Assembly (NCBI GenBank): GCA_022484695.1
Contig: JAKVKU010000018.1
Location: 1 to 52,325 of the forward strand
Reading direction: 5' to 3'
Source of the DNA: Lactobacillus sp.
GTDB lineage: Bacteria > Bacillota > Bacilli > Lactobacillales > Lactobacillaceae
DNA: 52,325 nucleotides
Below, piece by piece: positions 9,570 through 17,696 of the stretch. The notes under the pieces were generated by a model. The model did not search any database. It had not been told where the DNA came from and was given only the letters and a program-made list of their open reading frames with translations. Positions within the stretch are counted from its first letter, which is position 1, and the number at the start of each line of letters is the position of its first letter. The position numbers were made by a program, and so were the translations under genes.

Positions 9570-10502
9570 ATGGCAAAAGAATTAATCTTTGGACATCAAA
9601 ATCCAGACACCGACGCAATTGTTGCGGCAATTTCTTATTCATATCTCCAAAATAAATTGGGCTATGATACGGAAGCCGTTGCCCTAGGTGAACCCAATGA
9701 AGAAACCGCCTATGTCTTAGATCATTTCAATACCAAAGCACCACGGGTGATTCAAGCTGCAAAACCCGAAGTTGATGAAGTTATGCTAGTGGATCATAAT
9801 GAACCCCAACAAAGTGTCAGCGATATCGCAGATGTCAAGGTGACCCATGTTGTGGACCACCATCGAATCCAAAATTTCAATACCAGTGATCCACTATATT
9901 ATCGCGCTGAACCTTTGGGTTGCACTAGCACGATTTTATTGAAAATATACAATGAAAACAATGTGGCCGTTCCTGAAGTCATTGCCGGCTTGATGCTGTC
10001 AGCAATCATTTCGGATACTTTACTATTAAAGTCCCCAACCACAACTGACGAAGATCGTGATGCCGTTAAAACATTAGCTGAGCTATCCCATACAGACTAT
10101 CAAACTTACGGGTTAGATATGTTAAAAGCTGGCACAAACCTCGGGGATAAATCAGCAACTGAATTGATCGACATGGATGCGAAGAGCTTTGATATGAATG
10201 GGCATGCCGTTCGGGTCGCCCAAGTTAATACGGTGGACATCGCTGATGTTTTACAACGTGAAACTGAATTACGCGAAGCCATGGGTGCTGAAAACAAAAG
10301 CAAAGATTACAGCTTGTTCATTTTACTGATTACAAATATTTTAAACAGTGACTCAGAATTGTTGGCGATTGGTGATGACGCTAGTAAAGCTGCAGTTCAA
10401 AAGGCTTTTAACATTACCTTAGCTGATGATAAGGCTAATTTACCAGGTGTCGTTTCCCGGAAGAAACAGGTTGTCCCACAATTAACGGCTGCCTTTGAAT
10501 AA
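9570..10502 (+). CDS. ppaC: Manganese-dependent inorganic pyrophosphatase
   Basis: This family II (DHH superfamily) pyrophosphatase hydrolyses cytosolic PPi and so pulls biosynthetic reactions forward. The metal ligands are visible: H9, D13 and D15 in [10 protein letters not shown]75-H76 in LVDHNEP, and D96-H97-H98 in VVDHHR. The C-terminal DHHA2 domain ends with [10 protein letters not shown], the basic substrate-binding segment. The length of 310 aa is standard. AAAGGAG precedes the ATG. It is a single-gene unit closed by its own terminator. Confidence 0.96.
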   Translation: MAKELIFGHQNPDTDAIVAAISYSYLQNKLGYDTEAVALGEPNEETAYVLDHFNTKAPRVIQAAKPEVDEVMLVDHNEPQQSVSDIADVKVTHVVDHHRIQNFNTSDPLYYRAEPLGCTSTILLKIYNENNVAVPEVIAGLMLSAIISDTLLLKSPTTTDEDRDAVKTLAELSHTDYQTYGLDMLKAGTNLGDKSATELIDMDAKSFDMNGHAVRVAQVNTVDIADVLQRETELREAMGAENKSKDYSLFILLITNILNSDSELLAIGDDASKAAVQKAFNITLADDKANLPGVVSRKKQVVPQLTAAFE

Positions 10503-10519
10503 TTAGAATAGGCTTTGAG

Positions 10520-10554
10520 AGTTCTTACAGGTTGTACTTGTAAGGGCTTTTTTT
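10520..10554 (+). terminator. Rho-independent terminator of ppaC
   Basis: AGTTCTTACA (10520-10529) pairs with TGTAAGGGCT (10539-10548), including two G-U pairs, followed by seven T. Confidence 0.88.
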
Positions 10555-10579
10555 GTAGTTTCATTAAGCCGATAGGTAG

Positions 10580-10612
10580 GATATGTATACATATCTAACA
10601 TAACGATGTTAG
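10580..10612. promoter_or_regulatory. Two adjacent dyads in the acnA upstream region
   Basis: GATATGTATACATATC (10580-10595) is a perfect 16-bp palindrome. It is directly followed by CTAACAT-AACG-ATGTTAG (10595-10612), a 7-bp inverted repeat. The remaining AT-rich gap to acnA (to 10818) contains a TATAAT at 10647-10652 without a convincing -35. These look like protein-binding sites for control of acnA-icd. No gene is seen in the gap. Confidence 0.5.
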
Positions 10613-10818
10613 CTGATTTCAAAATTTAATAATTCTCTAATAATTGTATAATTGCCCGCCATAGCAACGTTTATGGGTATATTAAAGCTAATTAAAATAA
10701 ATTTTTACCAATTTCCGAAGAAAACTTCTTGCAAATTATAGGATCTAGTGAGAATATTTATACATATAATTAAATTTTAATTGTTTCCTAATGGTTTGGA
10801 CATTTCCGGAGGTGGCTC

Positions 10819-13446
10819 ATGGATACACGATTTTTGAAAAATTTTACCAGCCAACAACAAACTTACCAATATTTTGATTATGAAACTTGGCTGGCCCAAC
10901 ATGGCTCTACAAAAACTGCATTTCCTTATACCATTCGCGTTTTAATGGAGCAGTTGTTACGATTTGCGGCTAATGATGAGAAGTATAATAAAAACTTAGA
11001 TCACTTATTAAATTGGGATCAAAACCACGATCAAGATGTGGCCTTTAAAGCACAGCGCGTTTTGCTGCAAGATTTTACCGGCGTACCAGCCCTGGTGGAT
11101 TTAGCAGCCATGCGGGACAAGGTTATTGAACTTGGCGGCGATGGCAAGTCGATTAATCCAGATGTACCAGTGAATTTGATCATTGATCATTCTGTTCAAG
11201 TTTTATCTTCGGGCAATGCCGATGCCTTTGAAGATAATATCACCAAGGAATTTGAAAATAATCAAGAACGTTATCGCTTTTTAAAGTGGGCCAAACAAGC
11301 CTTTGAAAATTTAGAAATTGTCCCACCAGATAATGGGATTATTCACCAAATCAACTTAGAATACTTGGCCCGAGTCGTCTTTACCGAAGCTCAGGCTGAT
11401 GGAACGTTGGTTTATCCAGATACAGTTGTGGGAACGGATTCACATACGACCATGACCAACGGTCTCGGCGTGTTAGGTTGGGGTGTTGGGGGTATTGAGG
11501 CTGAAGCGAGTATGCTAGGCGAAGTAACATTTTTCCCAATCCCTGAAGTTGTAGGTGTGCGGATTTCTGGTGATTTGCCTACGGGCGCCACCGCAACGGA
11601 CTTAGCGTTAACCGTGACCCATCAATTACGGCAATTAAATGTGGTGGGTAAATTTGTGGAATTCTTTGGACCGGGTCTAAAACAACTTACCGTGGCTGAT
11701 CGGGCGACTATTGCCAATATGGCCCCTGAATATGGGGCGACTTGTGGCTATTTCCCAATTGACCAACAAACAACGGCTTATCTCAAACTTACTGGCCGCG
11801 ATGCCAAACAAGTGCAGTTAATTGAAGATTATGCCAAAGCTAACGGTCTTTGGTACGATCCCACAACTGATGACCAAAGACATTACTCTTCGACCTTGGA
11901 TTTAGATTTAACCCAAATCACCCCAAGTCTTGCCGGACCAAAGCGACCCCAGGATTTAGTGGCCCTCCAAGATTTAAAAACAAGATTTACCGCTGAGAAG
12001 CCAGGTTTAACGATTAAGATGCCGGACAAGACCTATGATTTAAACTATGGGGCCATCGGGATCGCGGCCATTACCAGCTGTACCAACACGTCTAATCCAG
12101 CCTTGATGTTAACGGCGGGCTTTATCGCCAAAAAAGCGGCAGAGCTGGGCTTAGAGGTACCAAGTTATGTTAAAACATCCCTGGCACCCGGTTCTAAAAC
12201 AGTCACGGCTTATCTAGAAGCGGCCGGTTTAACCCCTTATTTAGACCAATTAGGCTTTAATCTGGTGGGCTATGGCTGTACCACTTGTATTGGGAATTCT
12301 GGGGCTTTAAAACCCGAGGTCGTTTCAGCGTTAAACGATTCTGATTTTCCAATGGCCGGCGTTTTAAGTGGTAACCGGAACTTTGAAGGCCGGATTAATC
12401 CATTGATCAAAGATACGTACCTGGCATCCCCACCATTAGTTGTGGCTTATGCCTTAGCAGGGACGTTAAACATTGACTTAGCCACTGATGCCCTAGGGAC
12501 AGCCCAAGATGGTCAAGCGGTCTACTTAAAGGATTTATGGCCTGATAGCACAACGGTTGATACCGCAATTCAAGAATTTATTGACTCAAAACTATTCGCT
12601 AATAGTTATGAAGATGTCTTAGCCGGCAATGACCACTGGAATGAATTACCAGTGGTGGATAAGCCAACTTATGACTGGGATAAAAAGTCAACTTATATTG
12701 CCCGGCCACCATTTTTCAAATCAATGGCTAATCAAACAAGCACTCACTTTGGCAAGTTGAAAGTCTTAGGCAAATTTGGTGATTCGATCACCACCGATCA
12801 CATTTCGCCAGCAGGCTTCATTGGCCAAAAGACACCAGCCGGTCAGTACTTATTGTCTAAAGGGGTACAACCTACGCAATTTAATTCCTATGGGGCCAGA
12901 CGGGGAAACCATGAGGTCATGATGCGGGGCACCTTAGCCAATATTCGGATCCAAAATCAATTGACCCCAGATAAAGAGGGGGGCTATACCATTTTTTGGC
13001 CAACTCGAACTGAGATGACCATTTATGATGCCGCCCAAGCCTATGAAAAAGAACCTGTTGATGGCCTGCTTATTCTAGCGGGCAAAGATTATGGCATGGG
13101 GTCTTCGCGAGACTGGGCTGCCAAAGGTGTCAAACTCTTAGGCGTCAAAGCCGTTATTGCTGAAAGTTTTGAACGAATTCACCGCTCGAACTTAGTGATG
13201 ATGGGGGTTTTGCCACTGCAGTTTGAACCTGGGCAAACGGCTCAATCTCTTGGGTTAGACGGTTCAGAGGATTATGCTTTGGATTTTGACGCGGCCAGCC
13301 AAAGTGCCAATGTGACCGCCACAAAGCAAGATGGTACCCAAATCAAGTTCAAAACTAAATTACGTTTTGATACCCCAACAGATGCCCGTTACTACGAAAA
13401 TGATGGGATTTTGCCGATGATTATTCGTGAGAAAGTTAAAGCCTAA
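10819..13446 (+). CDS. acnA: Aconitate hydratase (AcnA type)
   Basis: This enzyme isomerises citrate to isocitrate through a [4Fe-4S] cluster. The three cluster ligands are C421 in TSCTNTSNP and C487 and C490 in YGCTTCIGNSG. The swivelling C-terminal domain carries LKVLGKFGDSITTDHISPAG and the GMGSSRDWAAKG and FERIHRSNLVMMG substrate-binding segments. The length of 875 aa is close to other AcnA/IRP-type enzymes (about 900). GGAGGTG sits just before the ATG. icd follows after 63 bases with no terminator, so they form an operon. Unlike in streptococci, where the order is acn-citZ-icd, no citrate synthase lies between them. Confidence 0.97.
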   Translation: MDTRFLKNFTSQQQTYQYFDYETWLAQHGSTKTAFPYTIRVLMEQLLRFAANDEKYNKNLDHLLNWDQNHDQDVAFKAQRVLLQDFTGVPALVDLAAMRDKVIELGGDGKSINPDVPVNLIIDHSVQVLSSGNADAFEDNITKEFENNQERYRFLKWAKQAFENLEIVPPDNGIIHQINLEYLARVVFTEAQADGTLVYPDTVVGTDSHTTMTNGLGVLGWGVGGIEAEASMLGEVTFFPIPEVVGVRISGDLPTGATATDLALTVTHQLRQLNVVGKFVEFFGPGLKQLTVADRATIANMAPEYGATCGYFPIDQQTTAYLKLTGRDAKQVQLIEDYAKANGLWYDPTTDDQRHYSSTLDLDLTQITPSLAGPKRPQDLVALQDLKTRFTAEKPGLTIKMPDKTYDLNYGAIGIAAITSCTNTSNPALMLTAGFIAKKAAELGLEVPSYVKTSLAPGSKTVTAYLEAAGLTPYLDQLGFNLVGYGCTTCIGNSGALKPEVVSALNDSDFPMAGVLSGNRNFEGRINPLIKDTYLASPPLVVAYALAGTLNIDLATDALGTAQDGQAVYLKDLWPDSTTVDTAIQEFIDSKLFANSYEDVLAGNDHWNELPVVDKPTYDWDKKSTYIARPPFFKSMANQTSTHFGKLKVLGKFGDSITTDHISPAGFIGQKTPAGQYLLSKGVQPTQFNSYGARRGNHEVMMRGTLANIRIQNQLTPDKEGGYTIFWPTRTEMTIYDAAQAYEKEPVDGLLILAGKDYGMGSSRDWAAKGVKLLGVKAVIAESFERIHRSNLVMMGVLPLQFEPGQTAQSLGLDGSEDYALDFDAASQSANVTATKQDGTQIKFKTKLRFDTPTDARYYENDGILPMIIREKVKA

Positions 13447-13509
13447 AATAAACAGTTCAATTAAATTTGTTGTTGTCTGAATGGCTAAATTAAGGAGGCG
13501 CTCGTAGTT

Positions 13510-14781
13510 TTGACAAAAGATTTTATCACACATACACCCGCAGGTTTTAAAGTGCCAGATCACCCCATTATTCCCTATATCGAAGGTGATGGGATCGGAC
13601 CAGAGGTTTGGGCCGCTGCCCAACCGGTGTTTAACACAGCTGTTCACAAAGTGTTTGGGACAGAGAAAAGGGTAGAGTGGCAGGAGGTACTAGCTGGGGA
13701 GAAAGCCTTCAAGCAAACGGGTGAATGGTTACCCCAAGCCACCAAAGATGCTTTACAACAAGCTTTAATTGGCATCAAAGGCCCTTTGACCACACCCATT
13801 GGCAAAGGCCATCGCTCAATCAACGTGACGCTGCGCCAATATTTTGACTTGTATGCGTGTGTGCGCCCAGTTCAGTATTTTAAGGGCACGCCGTCACCGG
13901 TTAAAAAGCCAGAATTAGTGGATATGGTGATTTTTCGGGAAAATACTGAAGATATCTATGCTGGGATTGAATATGCCCAAAAAGATGCGGCAGAATTGAA
14001 ACAAACTTTAGTCGATACTAAACAAATGACTAAAGTGCGTTTTCCAGACAGCAGCAACTATGCCATCAAACCCATTTCTAAAGAAGGCAGCGAACGTTTT
14101 GTGATTTCAGCAATTGATTATGCCTTGGCCCACAAGCGGCATACCTTAACATTAGTGCACAAGGGTAATATTATGAAATTGACTGAAGGCGCCTTTAAGC
14201 AATGGGGTTATGATATCGCTGAAGCTAAATACGGTGATCAAGTATTTACCTGGCAGCAATATACGACGATCAAGGCCAATGATGGCGCTGCCGCAGCTGA
14301 AAAGGCTTTAAAAGCCGCTAAACAGGCCCAAAAGCTAATTATCAACGACATTATCACTGATAATTTCTTCCAACAAGCTCTGATCAATCCGCAAAATTTT
14401 GAAATTGTGGCGACTTGTAATTTAAATGGTGATTATATGTCCGATGCGTTATCCGCCCAAGTTGGCGGAATCGGGATCGCACCCAGTGGTAATATCAACT
14501 ATACAACGGGTCAAGCCATCTTTGAATCCACCCATGGCACAGCGCCCGAGTTCGTTGGTCAAAATAAGTTGAACCCGTCATCGATTTTATTATCTGGGGC
14601 GATGATGTTTGATTATTTTGGTTGGGGTGAAGTTGGTAAGCTGATCACGGAAGCTATTGCCACTGCGATTCAAAACAAACAAGTGACTTGGGATTTTGCC
14701 CAAGGGGTTCCAGATGCAACACAATTGAGTACGTCAGATTTCGGCGCGTATTTGCAACGGCTGATTGAAGCGAAGGCTTAA
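13510..14781 (+). CDS. icd: Isocitrate dehydrogenase, probably NAD-dependent
   Basis: This enzyme oxidatively decarboxylates isocitrate to 2-oxoglutarate. The TTG start at 13510 has AAGGAGG at 13492-13498. The active-site segment HRSINVTLRQ, FRENTEDIYAGIE, LVHKGNIMK and NLNGDYMSDALSAQVGG identify the family; length is 423 aa. The four residues that bind the NADP 2'-phosphate in E. coli Icd (K344, Y345, Y391, R395) are replaced here by E347, F348, W394 and Q398, with a constant offset of three that supports the alignment. Loss of Lys and Arg and gain of an acid suggest NAD preference. It likely supplies 2-oxoglutarate for glutamate. Confidence 0.95.
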   Translation: MTKDFITHTPAGFKVPDHPIIPYIEGDGIGPEVWAAAQPVFNTAVHKVFGTEKRVEWQEVLAGEKAFKQTGEWLPQATKDALQQALIGIKGPLTTPIGKGHRSINVTLRQYFDLYACVRPVQYFKGTPSPVKKPELVDMVIFRENTEDIYAGIEYAQKDAAELKQTLVDTKQMTKVRFPDSSNYAIKPISKEGSERFVISAIDYALAHKRHTLTLVHKGNIMKLTEGAFKQWGYDIAEAKYGDQVFTWQQYTTIKANDGAAAAEKALKAAKQAQKLIINDIITDNFFQQALINPQNFEIVATCNLNGDYMSDALSAQVGGIGIAPSGNINYTTGQAIFESTHGTAPEFVGQNKLNPSSILLSGAMMFDYFGWGEVGKLITEAIATAIQNKQVTWDFAQGVPDATQLSTSDFGAYLQRLIEAKA

Positions 14782-14972
14782 TCGTAAATTGAGCTAGAAA
14801 ATGACAGTCAAAACAACAAGTTAGAAATTTTGAGCAAAATAGCACTACTTCCGATAATATATATTATGTAAACTTAAATATATTTTTCGGCCTGTTGGTC
14901 CCCTAACCTAGTGTTGGCGGCAGTAATTTTATGATTTAGTAACTGGTCTGCTTCACAACACAATTTAATCAA

Positions 14973-15012
14973 AAATACGCCAATCTAGAAATTGATCTAG
15001 GTTGGCGTATTT
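14973..15012. terminator. Bidirectional hairpin between icd and the deoxynucleoside kinase gene
   Basis: AAATACGCCAA (14973-14983) pairs with TTGGCGTATTT (15002-15012) and an inner CTAGA pairs with TCTAG across a T-G wobble, giving about 17 pairs. It lies just beyond the minus-strand kinase stop. The 190 bases between the icd stop and the hairpin contain only AT-rich sequence, including the palindrome ATAATATATATTAT at 14854-14867. Confidence 0.7.
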
Positions 15013-15024
15013 GTTGTGTTTGAT

Positions 15025-15738
15025 TTAAATGACTTGGCGACGTTCTTTGGGCAATCGTTTTAGCTGCTGCAGTTTTGTATCGATCGTCGCAAGGACTTGC
15101 TGACGATCCTCGGGATTTGTGATGAAGTCGTATTGATCGCCATTAATTTGAATTTTATCCGAGGCATCATAATTGGCATACCATTCTTGGTAATAAGCAA
15201 TTAAGTCTTGATAATAACGTTGCAGATTAGGATCTTGGGCTAATTGTTCAAATGGCCGACCCCGTTTTTGAATACGTTGGATCATGGTGTCATAAGAGAC
15301 CTGGATATTGATGAGTAGATCTGGATGTTTTTTTGGCGTACCGGCCAGTTCGGCCATCATATTGTGTAATAAGTCCTGGTAGATCAGATATTCTTCTTTA
15401 GTGGCATGGCCTTGATCGGTATTCATCTTCATGAAAATTTCGTCTTCATAAATTGAGCGATCTAAAACGTTATTGTCGTCTGTTAAGGCTGCTTTGATCG
15501 AATGAAAGCGGGTATTTAAGAAGTAAATCTGTAATAAAAATGTATAGGGATTGGTGGCATCTTTTTGGCCAGCTGCCCTTTTGGCTTCAGCAATTTTATT
15601 GCCCTTATAAAATAATGGTAGGACCGGATTATTGTCGACTTGTTCATAAAAAGCCGTCGTCCCTAAATGTTCAGCTAAAATTTTTGTCAGCGAACTCTTC
15701 CCTGACCCGATTACACCGCTTAAGACCAACACTGTCAT
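15025..15738 (-). CDS. Deoxynucleoside kinase
   Basis: This enzyme phosphorylates deoxyribonucleosides for salvage to dNTPs. The P-loop is GVIGSGKSS (residues 8-16), followed by the substrate-site [18 protein letters not shown] carries the DRS motif of the dCK/dGK family, and a lid-like [11 protein letters not shown] follows. Length is 237 aa, slightly longer than the roughly 215 aa of many lactobacillar dAK/dGK subunits. Substrate (dA, dG or dC) cannot be read from the sequence alone. Its start is 16 bases below the pnuC stop with AAGGAAG upstream, so the two are probably co-transcribed as nucleoside and cofactor salvage genes. Confidence 0.9.
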   Translation of the reverse strand: MTVLVLSGVIGSGKSSLTKILAEHLGTTAFYEQVDNNPVLPLFYKGNKIAEAKRAAGQKDATNPYTFLLQIYFLNTRFHSIKAALTDDNNVLDRSIYEDEIFMKMNTDQGHATKEEYLIYQDLLHNMMAELAGTPKKHPDLLINIQVSYDTMIQRIQKRGRPFEQLAQDPNLQRYYQDLIAYYQEWYANYDASDKIQINGDQYDFITNPEDRQQVLATIDTKLQQLKRLPKERRQVI

Positions 15739-15754
15739 TCATCTTCCTTCTTTT

Positions 15755-16534
15755 CTAATCATTATAGATTTTCGACTCGTTTGCTAAGACAGCCACGTTA
15801 GCTGGCTTTTTACTGTGGTCAAACCAATTGGAAACTAATACCGCGATGATGTCATTGCCCACATAAATACTGTAGGTCACGGCTAACGCCCAATCACCGG
15901 AACCACTGTGTAGCGCGGTCATCGTCCATAAAATCAAGGACATAATGCCTTGGGCAAACCAGAAATAATATTGTTCTGGAAAGCGACGGACACATAACCA
16001 AGTTGCCACTAAACCAATTGCTGTGCTCAAAGCATCCACAGCTGGCCGAGCATCATTGGTGAAGTTAGCGATCAAGACGTAGCCGATACCCCAAATGGCC
16101 AAAGTGATCAATAGATACTTTAAGATCATGACCAACTTGTTGCTATCGCCAAAGTGTCTTAACTTAGCGTCTTTATCCCATTCAGTGCCCAAAATAATCG
16201 GTAAATCCAACATAATAATATAAGTGCCTTGTAACACGATTTCCATGTAATTTGTATTGGGGATCGCTGTGGCGATGATCATCACGGCTGAGGCCAATCC
16301 AAACAACCCATTTAGCCACTTACGGGATGTGATTAGGTGGACACAAAACATGCCTAACATGCCGGCAATTGTCGAGATCCAACTTGCTTTAGGATTGATA
16401 AGTTGCATCCCAATTAAAAAGCCAATGCCAAAGGCACATAACAGATAACTCTGCAGTGTCCAGCCCCGCCAGTCAGCCAGTAAATGGGCCCGTAACTTAT
16501 GGGGCAAAGTCTGGATACCAGAAATGATTTGCAT
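15755..16534 (-). CDS. pnuC: PnuC-family nicotinamide riboside transporter
   Basis: I chose the ATG at 16534, with GGAGGA just upstream, over a longer frame lacking a ribosome site, giving 259 aa. The protein has about seven hydrophobic segments and the PnuC signature region EQYYFWFAQGIMSLILW, with aromatic and Gln residues in the family's substrate channel helix. The preceding ILGTEWDKDAK-type segment and the C-terminal VSNWF are also family-like. PnuC moves nicotinamide riboside by facilitated diffusion, trapped by later phosphorylation. Pairing with a nucleoside kinase downstream fits a salvage role. Other PnuC-like proteins carry other vitamins or nucleosides, so the substrate is inferred. 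Confidence 0.85.
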   Translation of the reverse strand: MQIISGIQTLPHKLRAHLLADWRGWTLQSYLLCAFGIGFLIGMQLINPKASWISTIAGMLGMFCVHLITSRKWLNGLFGLASAVMIIATAIPNTNYMEIVLQGTYIIMLDLPIILGTEWDKDAKLRHFGDSNKLVMILKYLLITLAIWGIGYVLIANFTNDARPAVDALSTAIGLVATWLCVRRFPEQYYFWFAQGIMSLILWTMTALHSGSGDWALAVTYSIYVGNDIIAVLVSNWFDHSKKPANVAVLANESKIYND

Positions 16535-16610
16535 AAAATAGTTTCCTCCAATATATATGTAATTAACTGTGTTTTCGAACAAATAAACACAAGATATAGT
16601 GGCAAGCTAA

Positions 16611-16674
16611 AAAGCCAACACACAATATATTGCGTCATTTCAAATGAAATGTCAATATATTGTGGCTGGCTTTT
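16611..16674 (-). terminator. Long hairpin between degV and pnuC
   Basis: CACAATATATTG (16621-16632) pairs perfectly with CAATATATTGTG (16653-16664). An inner CATTTC/GAAATG stem (16636-16641, 16646-16651) and an outer AAGCCA/TGGCTT stem extend it. Read on the minus strand it ends GGCTTTTTAG, so it most likely terminates degV. Its length, about 64 bases, is more than a terminator needs. Confidence 0.7.
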
Positions 16675-16746
16675 CAAAAAAATAAACTAATTTAATAGCG
16701 GCTTCCAGAAAACGGGCCGATCAGTAATACATATACTAAATTTTGG

Positions 16747-17610
16747 CTAATCATTATATACTCTTATCCAAGCTAAGGCCATGGCTTTATCCCCCAAATG
16801 AACCCCAACAACAGGTCCAAAATAAGTGATCTCTGTGGGTAGTTCCGGGAAACGAGCCTGAATTCCCTGTTGCCAAATTTTGGCCTCCGGTAAATCATTG
16901 CCATGAATAATCAAGGCCCGCAAAGGATAATTATGGGTTGTGATGGCCTGTTGCAATAATTCTTCAGCCCGGGCATAAGCTCTTTTAATAGAACGAACCC
17001 TTTCAAAAGCTACGATTTTATGGGTATCCGGATCAAAAGTTAACAAGGGTTTTATTTTAAGAACGGTGCCCACTAAGGCAGAAGCATTAGACAGTCGACC
17101 ACCCCGCACTAAATTTTGTAAGTCGTTAACAATGAAGACTTCCCCCATGCTGGCCCGCATTTCATTTAGCCGGGACAAAATAGCGTCAAGGTCTGCATGG
17201 TTACGGTTCATTCTGGCGGCTTCTAATACCAAATGCCCCATTAACATGACCGTGATCTGGGAGTCATAAGGAATCAGTTTGACGCCGGGAATCGTGTTCT
17301 CTAATAGCCGTAAATTATCAACAAAGCCAGAAATACTGCTGGCCAGATGAATGGATAAAATGGTATCGTAGCCGGCTTCATGCAATTGTTCATAGAGTTT
17401 TTTGGCTGTTCCCAAGGCTGGCTGGGAGGTGGTTGGAAAAGTTTTGCTGGTTTTTAAGAGCTTGTAAAACTCAGCGGTAGTAATATCTTGGCCTTCTTGA
17501 TAAGCTTGGCCATCAACCATAAATGGGATTGGGATGACATGGATATCATTGGCTTTGATTTGTTCAGCTGAAAGATAAGCTGTACTGTCCGTTACGATGG
17601 CAAGTTTCAT
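16747..17610 (-). CDS. DegV family fatty-acid-binding protein
   Basis: DegV (FakB-like) proteins bind a fatty acid and present it to the kinase FakA for phosphorylation and entry into phospholipid synthesis. The N-terminal IVTDSTAYL (residues 5-13), TTSQPALG, the SSISGF segment, and the basic NLVRGGRLSNASALVG followed by LKIKPLL are hallmarks. The C-terminal GPVVGVHLGDKAMALAW is also typical. Length is 287 aa, start ATG with AAAGGA about 13 bases upstream. A second DegV gene lies at 37.8-38.7 kb on the plus strand; paralogues with different acyl preferences are common in Firmicutes. Confidence 0.93.
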   Translation of the reverse strand: MKLAIVTDSTAYLSAEQIKANDIHVIPIPFMVDGQAYQEGQDITTAEFYKLLKTSKTFPTTSQPALGTAKKLYEQLHEAGYDTILSIHLASSISGFVDNLRLLENTIPGVKLIPYDSQITVMLMGHLVLEAARMNRNHADLDAILSRLNEMRASMGEVFIVNDLQNLVRGGRLSNASALVGTVLKIKPLLTFDPDTHKIVAFERVRSIKRAYARAEELLQQAITTHNYPLRALIIHGNDLPEAKIWQQGIQARFPELPTEITYFGPVVGVHLGDKAMALAWIRVYND

Positions 17611-17651
17611 TAAACCGTCTGTCCTTTATTATAATATTGAGTGTGTCAAAA

Positions 17652-17681
17652 AGTATAAATACAATCATAACCTATTGTAAA
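17652..17681 (-). promoter_or_regulatory. Promoter of degV
   Basis: On the minus strand TTTACA (17676-17681), an 18-base spacer and TATACT (17652-17657) lie 40 bases above the start codon. Confidence 0.6.
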
Positions 17682-17696
17682 GAGCAAGACAATTAA

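Noticed and set aside
16535-16610. Possible NAD-II riboswitch before pnuC
   Set aside because: I could not identify the conserved core; only a short AT-rich leader is visible. A covariance-model search would decide.
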